NCBI GenBank assembly: GCA_016124455.1
Contig: WGNQ01000004.1
Coordinates: 62,001-126,000, forward strand
DNA from: Sideroxydans sp.
GTDB lineage: Bacteria > Pseudomonadota > Gammaproteobacteria > Burkholderiales > Gallionellaceae
DNA length: 64,000 nt
Direction of reading: 5' to 3'
The translations under genes and the position numbers were made by a program. This document shows, one piece after another, positions 58,109 through 64,000 of the stretch; position 1 is the stretch's first letter; every line of letters begins with the position of its first letter. The notes below the pieces were generated by a model. That model was given only the letters and a program-made list of their open reading frames with translations, was not told the origin of the DNA and searched no databases.

Positions 58109-58600
58109 ATGGGCAAGCCTCTGGTTTCTATCGTAATGGGCAGTGCCAACGACTGGGAAGTCATGCAGCAAGCCGCGCGTGCGCTGCAGGATTTCGGCGT
58201 GGCATTTGACGCACGTGTGATCTCGGCGCACCGCTCCCCCGATTTGCTGTTTGACTACATCAAGGAGATGACGGCACAGGGCGTACAGTGCTTCATCGCC
58301 GGTGCCGGTGGCGCCGCCCACTTGGCCGGGGTTGTCGCGGGCAAGACTACGCTGCCGGTGCTGGGGGTACCGATTCCCTCGAAATACCTCAAGGGCATGG
58401 ACTCGCTGTTGTCCATTGTGCAAATGCCTAAAGGCATTCCGGTTGCCACTTTTGCCATAGGCGAAGCGGGCGCGGCGAATGCCGGATTGTTTGCGGTTTC
58501 GATGCTGGCGCTGGGTGATGCGGGGCTGGCTGGCAAACTTGTCGACTACCGCAAGAAGCAGGCTGAAGTTATTGCCGCAACCACCCTGCCCTCTTTATAA
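58109..58600 (+). CDS. purE: N5-carboxyaminoimidazole ribonucleotide mutase
   Basis: 163 aa. VSIVMGSANDWEVMQQA, SAHRSPD, AGAGGAAHLAG. Confidence 0.96.
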   Translation: MGKPLVSIVMGSANDWEVMQQAARALQDFGVAFDARVISAHRSPDLLFDYIKEMTAQGVQCFIAGAGGAAHLAGVVAGKTTLPVLGVPIPSKYLKGMDSLLSIVQMPKGIPVATFAIGEAGAANAGLFAVSMLALGDAGLAGKLVDYRKKQAEVIAATTLPSL

Positions 58601-58615
58601 GGACAGAAAGTCAAA

Positions 58616-59497
58616 ATGGCTGTATTGCATGAATCCAATCTGAGCAGCCTGCCGCTGCTGCACCGCGGCAAGGTGCGCGATATTTACGGCGTGGACGACC
58701 AGCATCTGCTGATCGTGCAGACCGACCGCCTGTCCGCTTTTGACGTTATCCTGCCGACACCGGTGCCGGGCAAGGGCGAAGTGCTGACCAGTATGTCCAA
58801 CTTCTGGTTTGCCAGGCTCGGCCATGTTATTCCCAACCATCTTTCCGGCATTGCGCCCGAAGAAGTGGTGAAGACGGATGCCGATCGCGCGCAGGTGCAG
58901 GGCCGTTCTTTCGTGGTGAAGCGCCTCAAGCCGCTGCCGATCGAGGCCATAGTGCGCGGCTATCTGGTGGGCTCCGGCTGGAAGGATTATAAAAAGACCG
59001 GTGCGGTATGCGGCATCCAGCTGCCCACTGGACTGCAGGAAGCGCAAAAGCTGCCGCAGCCGCTGTTTACGCCTTCAACCAAGGCGGCAGTGGGCGAACA
59101 CGACGAGAATATCTCGTTTGAGGAAGCCAAGAACCTGCTGGGTGAAGCTCGTGCCAATGAAGTAAAGGATGCCACCTTGCGTCTTTATACCGAAGCGGCC
59201 GACTATGCGCTCACCCGCGGCATCATTATTGCCGATACCAAATTCGAATTCGGTGTCGATGATGCGGGCAAGCTTTACCTGATCGATGAGGCGCTGACCC
59301 CCGATTCGTCGCGTTTCTGGCCGGCAGATGAATACCGGGTCGGCAGCAATCCACCCAGCTTCGACAAACAGTTTGTGCGCGACTGGCTCGAGTCGTCCGG
59401 CTGGAACAAGCAGCCACCGGCGCCCGAAGCGCCGACGGATGTCTTGCTGAAGACCGCCGAGAAATACCGTGAAGCTTTGCAACGGCTTACTGCCTGA
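58616..59497 (+). CDS. purC: Phosphoribosylaminoimidazole-succinocarboxamide synthase
   Basis: 293 aa. [32 protein letters not shown]. Confidence 0.96.
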   Translation: MAVLHESNLSSLPLLHRGKVRDIYGVDDQHLLIVQTDRLSAFDVILPTPVPGKGEVLTSMSNFWFARLGHVIPNHLSGIAPEEVVKTDADRAQVQGRSFVVKRLKPLPIEAIVRGYLVGSGWKDYKKTGAVCGIQLPTGLQEAQKLPQPLFTPSTKAAVGEHDENISFEEAKNLLGEARANEVKDATLRLYTEAADYALTRGIIIADTKFEFGVDDAGKLYLIDEALTPDSSRFWPADEYRVGSNPPSFDKQFVRDWLESSGWNKQPPAPEAPTDVLLKTAEKYREALQRLTA

Positions 59498-60129
59498 TGA
59501 GTTCGCCTGATCAGCTGGTCGATGGGTTCCGCCGTTTCCGCGCGCGACATTTCGCGGAAAGCGACGCGCTGTATCGGCAACTGGCAACGCAGGGGCAAAC
59601 CCCGAAAACCCTGATTGTCGGCTGTTGCGATTCGCGCGTGGATCCGGCCATTGTGCTGGATTGCGCGCCCGGTGACCTGTTCGTGATCCGCAACGTGGCC
59701 AACCTGGTGCCGCCGGCAGATGGCCATGCGGGTTTCCACGGCACCACTGCGGCTCTGGAATATGGGGTGCGTTTCCTGGGAGTGGAACACATCATTGTCT
59801 TCGGCCATGCCCAGTGCGGTGGTATTCGCGCATTGATGCAGCGAGTCGGTGTTGCCGATGATGCTTCGTTTATCAATGACTGGATGCAGCTGGCGGAGTC
59901 TGCCCGCGCGGCTGTCGAACGGGAGTTTCCGGATGCGGCACCGGACGTTCGTGCCCGTGCCTGTGAACAGCGCGCCATCGGGGTTTCGCTGCAAAACCTG
60001 ATGACCTTCCCGTGGGTGCGCGAGCGCATCGAGAATGGCCAGCTTGCCCTGCATGGCTGGTATTTCGATATCGAGCAAGGACAGTTGCTGCAATATAACG
60101 CCGGGACTCAGATATTCGAAGAACGCTGA
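59497..60129 (+). CDS. Beta-class carbonic anhydrase
   Basis: 210 aa. GCCDSRVDP, FVIRNVANLVPP, FGHAQCGGI zinc ligands. ATG overlaps the purC stop. Confidence 0.95.
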   Translation: MSSPDQLVDGFRRFRARHFAESDALYRQLATQGQTPKTLIVGCCDSRVDPAIVLDCAPGDLFVIRNVANLVPPADGHAGFHGTTAALEYGVRFLGVEHIIVFGHAQCGGIRALMQRVGVADDASFINDWMQLAESARAAVEREFPDAAPDVRARACEQRAIGVSLQNLMTFPWVRERIENGQLALHGWYFDIEQGQLLQYNAGTQIFEER

Positions 60130-60162
60130 GCCAGCGCGTTCCCGGCAACTGTTCCGACCGGG

Positions 60163-60762
60163 TTATTTTCCGCCGCGGGTCAGTTCATGGTAGCGTGCCT
60201 TGTCTGCGTCGTAACGGGCCTTGATTGACGCTGCATTTTCCTGGGCCTGAATCAACTGCTGCTGCAGGCCGTTGAGCTTTTCCTCGTCATCAGCCAGATC
60301 ATTCTGCAGGTAGGTAGGTATTTTCTTGCCGGCCTTGGCAAAGCCATCGGCTTCCTTGCGGTGGTCGTCCAGATTGGACTGGGCGGACTGCACGCGCATT
60401 TTGATGCTGTTCACGCGTGCTTCCACCTGTTGCATGTTGCGGTTACGCGCGAGGTCGATTTCATCTTCATTACTGTAGGTATCGAGCAGGGCCTTGTCCT
60501 TGCGCCGCTGGTCGATGGCAGCCTGCTCTTCGGGCGTTATCCTGCCACCGGTTTTGGCATTTTCCGCCGGATCCGGTTTCTTGATTTCGCGGCCTTCCTT
60601 GTTAAGCTGGATACGGTCGCGATTGGCATATTCCGGCGGTATGGTCTCGCTGTAATGGGTTTCCCCGCGGTCATCCACCCATTTGTAAAGCTTGGCTTCG
60701 GCGCTGCTGCTGAATGCAGCGAATAACACGACTCCTGCAACCAGAAATTTTGCGTCCATCAT
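60163..60762 (-). CDS. DUF4124-domain protein, exported, coiled-coil C-terminus
   Basis: 199 aa. Signal peptide, [23 protein letters not shown] motif typical of DUF4124. Confidence 0.85.
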   Translation of the reverse strand: MMDAKFLVAGVVLFAAFSSSAEAKLYKWVDDRGETHYSETIPPEYANRDRIQLNKEGREIKKPDPAENAKTGGRITPEEQAAIDQRRKDKALLDTYSNEDEIDLARNRNMQQVEARVNSIKMRVQSAQSNLDDHRKEADGFAKAGKKIPTYLQNDLADDEEKLNGLQQQLIQAQENAASIKARYDADKARYHELTRGGK

Positions 60763-61403
60763 TCATTTACTCCATAACGATCACGATAGGCCTGTACCGC
60801 CTGCAGATTCTGCACCATCTCCGGTGAGTCCTGCAAATATCCGAGCAGGTCTGCCAGCGTGGCAATGGGTATGACCGGAAAATCGAAATTACGTTGCACT
60901 TCCTGCACTGCGGACAAGGTGCCCTGACCGCGCTCCATACGGTCCAGTGCAATGACTACGCCGCAGGGTAACGCACCCGCGCTGCGGATGAGCTCGATGG
61001 ATTCGCGGACCGAGGTGCCTGCCGAGATCACGTCATCGATGATCAGAACCTTGCCTTGCAGCGGTGCGCCCACCGTGGTGCCACCTTCACCATGGTCCTT
61101 GGCTTCCTTGCGGTTGAAGCAGTACGGCACGTTGCGCCCTTGCTCGGCCAGGGCAATAGCGGTGCCGGCGGCCAGCGGGATACCTTTGTAGGCCGGGCCG
61201 AACAGCATGTCGAAAGGCACGCCCGAAGCGAGTATGGCCTGGGCATAGAACTGGCACAGTTCGCGTAGTGAGCGACCATCGTTGAACAGACCGGCGTTGA
61301 AGAAATATGGTGACAACCGCCCTGCCTTGGTCTGGAATTCGCCAAAACGCAACACCTCCTGGCGGATGGCGAACCGGATAAAGTCTTGCTGGAAATGCGA
61401 CAT
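60759..61403 (-). CDS. pyrE: Orotate phosphoribosyltransferase
   Basis: Start [27 protein letters not shown] motif [17 protein letters not shown]. Confidence 0.96.
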   Translation of the reverse strand: MSHFQQDFIRFAIRQEVLRFGEFQTKAGRLSPYFFNAGLFNDGRSLRELCQFYAQAILASGVPFDMLFGPAYKGIPLAAGTAIALAEQGRNVPYCFNRKEAKDHGEGGTTVGAPLQGKVLIIDDVISAGTSVRESIELIRSAGALPCGVVIALDRMERGQGTLSAVQEVQRNFDFPVIPIATLADLLGYLQDSPEMVQNLQAVQAYRDRYGVNE

Positions 61404-61469
61404 GGTGCGAATTCGTAAAGTTGGTCGTCCGGCCATTATAATTGCCCGCTTTAATCGTGGAACATTTTC

Positions 61470-62243
61470 ATGCGCATTATTTCACTCAACCTCAACGGTA
61501 TTCGTTCCGCTTTCAGCAAAGGCGTACAACCCTGGCTGGCACAACAGGATGCCGACATCGTGTGCATGCAGGAACTCAAGGCACAGGCCGCCGACATGGC
61601 GCCGGAGATGCTGGCTCCGGATGGCTATCGCGGCTATTTCCACTATGCCGAGAAGAAGGGCTACAGCGGTGTGGGAATCTACTGCAGGAAACAGCCGCAA
61701 GCGGTGATAGAAGGGCTGGGCATCGCCGAATTTGATGCGGAAGGGCGTTATATTGAAGTGCAATTCGACAAACTGAGCATCGTTTCCGTGTACCTGCCTT
61801 CCGGTTCGAGCGGTGATGAGCGGCAGGCGATGAAGTTCAAGTTCATGGAAGCCTTTCTTCCGCATTTGATAGCGTTGCGCAACAGCCAGCGCGAAGTGAT
61901 TATCTGTGGCGACTGGAATATCGCACACCAGGAAATTGATCTGAAAAACTGGCGCGGCAACCGGAAGAATTCAGGTTTCCTGCCGGAAGAGCGCGCCTGG
62001 CTCAGCCAGGTATTCGATGAAGTTGGCTTTGTGGACGTATTCCGTAAATTGCATCCCGAACTCGAGGCTTATACCTGGTGGTCCAACCGCGGCCAGGCAT
62101 GGGCGAAGAACGTCGGCTGGCGCATCGACTACCAGATCGCCACGCCGGGAATCGCGCAGGCTGCACGGCATACCGATATTTACAAGGCACAGCGCTTTAG
62201 TGACCATGCACCGCTGACGATAGACTACGAGCGGGAAATTTGA
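61470..62243 (+). CDS. xthA: Exodeoxyribonuclease III
   Basis: 257 aa. [52 protein letters not shown]. Confidence 0.95.
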   Translation: MRIISLNLNGIRSAFSKGVQPWLAQQDADIVCMQELKAQAADMAPEMLAPDGYRGYFHYAEKKGYSGVGIYCRKQPQAVIEGLGIAEFDAEGRYIEVQFDKLSIVSVYLPSGSSGDERQAMKFKFMEAFLPHLIALRNSQREVIICGDWNIAHQEIDLKNWRGNRKNSGFLPEERAWLSQVFDEVGFVDVFRKLHPELEAYTWWSNRGQAWAKNVGWRIDYQIATPGIAQAARHTDIYKAQRFSDHAPLTIDYEREI

Positions 62244-62290
62244 TCGGCCCGCAGAAATGGAAAGGCCGCCTGTACCGGCGGCCTAAATGT

Positions 62291-62366
62291 TGGTGGCTCG
62301 GGGCGGAATCGAACCACCGACACAAGGATTTTCAATCCTCTGCTCTACCGACTGAGCTACCGAGCC
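62291..62366 (-). tRNA. tRNA-Phe (anticodon GAA)
   Basis: Reverse complement GGCTCGGTAGCTCAGTCGGTAGAGCAGAGGATTGAAAATCCTTGTGTCGGTGGTTCGATTCCGCCCCGAGCCACCA folds as a cloverleaf with encoded CCA. Confidence 0.97.
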
Positions 62367-62468
62367 AAGCTGAACACCGCCTTGATGCAGGGGGCGGTGG
62401 CACAACAAGGCGCGCATTATAGCGGCAAGCCGCGTGATGGGCAAATAATAGATGCGCGCACTAACGCA

Positions 62469-62501
62469 GAAAAAACAAACCCCGCATCAAGCGGGGTTTG
62501 T
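62469..62501 (-). terminator. Intrinsic terminator of groL
   Basis: ACAAACCCCGC-ATCAA-GCGGGGTTTGT with a T run on the minus strand. Confidence 0.85.
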
Positions 62502-62528
62502 CGTATTGCGGTGCGGAGGAACCTGGCG

Positions 62529-64000
62529 TTACATCATGCCGCCCATGCCACCCATTCCGCCCATGTCGCCGCCCATGCCGCCGCCAGCAGGCTTGTCTTC
62601 CGGCAATTCGGCCACCATGCAATCGGTGGTCAGCATCAGCCCGGCGATGGATGCCGCATTCTGCAGTGCGGTGCGGGTCACCTTGGTCGGATCGACCACA
62701 CCCATGTCCAGCATGTCGCCGTACTCGCCGCTTGCCGCGTTGTAGCCGAAGCTGCCCTTGCCTTCCAGCACCTTGTTGACCACTACGGACGGCTCATCAC
62801 CGGCATTGTCGACGATGGAACGCAGCGGGGCCTCCATCGCACGCAACACGATGGTGATACCGGCGTCCTGGTCGTGGTTGTCGCCCTTCAGCCCTGATAC
62901 TGCAGCCTTGGCGCGCAGCAGTGCCACGCCACCGCCAGGGACGATGCCCTCTTCCACGGCTGCACGGGTTGCGTGCAGTGCATCTTCCACGCGTGCTTTC
63001 TTTTCCTTCATTTCGACTTCGGTGGCAGCGCCAACCTTGATCACGGCGACACCGCCGGAGAGCTTGGCCATGCGTTCCTGCAATTTTTCCTTGTCGTAGT
63101 CGCTGGTGGAGTCTTCAACCTGCTTCTTGATCTGGACAATGCGCGACTGAATGGCATCGGTCTTGCCTGCACCATCGATAAGGGTCGTGTTGTCCTTGCC
63201 CACTTCGATACGCTTGGCCTGGCCAAGCTCTTCCAGCGTAGCTTTTTCCAGCGACAGGCCGACTTCCTCGGCAATGACTGTACCGCCGGTCAGGATGGCG
63301 ATGTCTTCCAGCATGGCTTTGCGACGGTCGCCAAACCCCGGGGCCTTGACGGCAACGGTCTTCAGGATGCCGCGGATGTTGTTCACCACCAGTGTAGCCA
63401 ACGCTTCGCCATCCACGTCTTCGGCGATGATCAGCAGCGGGCGTCCGGCCTTGGCTACCTGTTCCAGCACGGGCAGCAGGTCGCGGATATTGGAGATCTT
63501 CTTGTCGTGCAGCAGGATGTAGGGGTTCTCCATCGCTGCAATCTGGCGATCCTGGTTGTTGATGAAGTAGGGGGACAGGTAGCCACGATCGAATTGCATG
63601 CCTTCCACTACGTCCAGCTCGTCTTCCAGGCCGGAGCCGTCTTCAATGGTAATGACGCCTTCCTTGCCAACCTTGTCCATTGCTTCGGCAATCTTTTCCC
63701 CGATCACGCTGTCAGAGTTGGCGGAAATGCTACCGACCTGGGCGATTTCCTTGCTGGTGGTGCAAGGCTTGGAAATTTTCTTCAGTTCTTCCACGGCGAC
63801 AACCACTGCCTTGTCGATACCGCGCTTCAGGTCCATCGGGTTCATGCCGGCGGCCACGAATTTCATGCCTTCCTGCACGATGGACTGGGCCAGCACGGTC
63901 GCTGTGGTGGTACCGTCACCAGCCACGTCGGAAGTCTTGGAAGCCACTTCCTTAACCATCTGTGCACCCATGTTCTCGAACTTGTCCTTCAGTTCGATTT
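62529..64000 (-). CDS. groL: 60 kDa chaperonin GroEL (N-terminus outside window)
   Basis: [38 protein letters not shown]..., C-terminal [17 protein letters not shown]. Open to the window edge. Confidence 0.98.
   Translation of the reverse strand, partial: IELKDKFENMGAQMVKEVASKTSDVAGDGTTTATVLAQSIVQEGMKFVAAGMNPMDLKRGIDKAVVVAVEELKKISKPCTTSKEIAQVGSISANSDSVIGEKIAEAMDKVGKEGVITIEDGSGLEDELDVVEGMQFDRGYLSPYFINNQDRQIAAMENPYILLHDKKISNIRDLLPVLEQVAKAGRPLLIIAEDVDGEALATLVVNNIRGILKTVAVKAPGFGDRRKAMLEDIAILTGGTVIAEEVGLSLEKATLEELGQAKRIEVGKDNTTLIDGAGKTDAIQSRIVQIKKQVEDSTSDYDKEKLQERMAKLSGGVAVIKVGAATEVEMKEKKARVEDALHATRAAVEEGIVPGGGVALLRAKAAVSGLKGDNHDQDAGITIVLRAMEAPLRSIVDNAGDEPSVVVNKVLEGKGSFGYNAASGEYGDMLDMGVVDPTKVTRTALQNAASIAGLMLTTDCMVAELPEDKPAGGGMGGDMGGMGGMGGMM

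Noticed and set aside
56821-58164. 447-aa minus-strand ORF antisense to cbbO2/fbp
   Set aside because: Crosses a gene boundary on the opposite strand with no recognisable protein family. Treated as an artefact.

Overview
This 64 kb window is a bacterial chromosome segment spanning the replication origin. Gene content suggests an autotrophic betaproteobacterium, possibly a Gallionellaceae/Nitrosomonadales-type chemolithoautotroph (inference only). Left arm, minus strand: glmS, glmU, atpIBEFHAGDC, parAB, rsmG, mnmG, mnmE, yidC, yidD, rnpA, rpmH. The origin region contains dnaA, dnaN and gyrB on the plus strand, candidate DnaA boxes and two perfect 16-bp parS palindromes. Next comes a candidate nitric-oxide module: an Rrf2/NsrR-like regulator divergent from a truncated haemoglobin and a 2Fe-2S/FAD reductase, with an 11-1-11 inverted repeat between them. 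Housekeeping genes follow (topA, smg, dprA, a LysM protein, def, fmt, rsmB, an NtrY-like kinase with an AAA-less NtrX-like regulator). The right half is a large Calvin-Benson-Bassham (CBB) supercluster: tkt-gap-pgk-pyk-fba, cheYZ, cbbR, Form I RuBisCO (cbbLS)-cbbQ1-cbbO1-orf99, a divergent orphan ORF, Form II RuBisCO (cbbM)-cbbQ2-cbbO2, fbp, purEC and a beta-carbonic anhydrase. The end of the window holds pyrE, xthA, tRNA-Phe and the 3' part of groL. The observations I rate highest are the paired RuBisCO/activase sets, intrinsic terminators between each RuBisCO and its cbbQO pair, the small uncharacterised ORFs in the cluster, and the split NO-dioxygenase-like module. I see no CRISPR arrays, insertion sequences or prophage.
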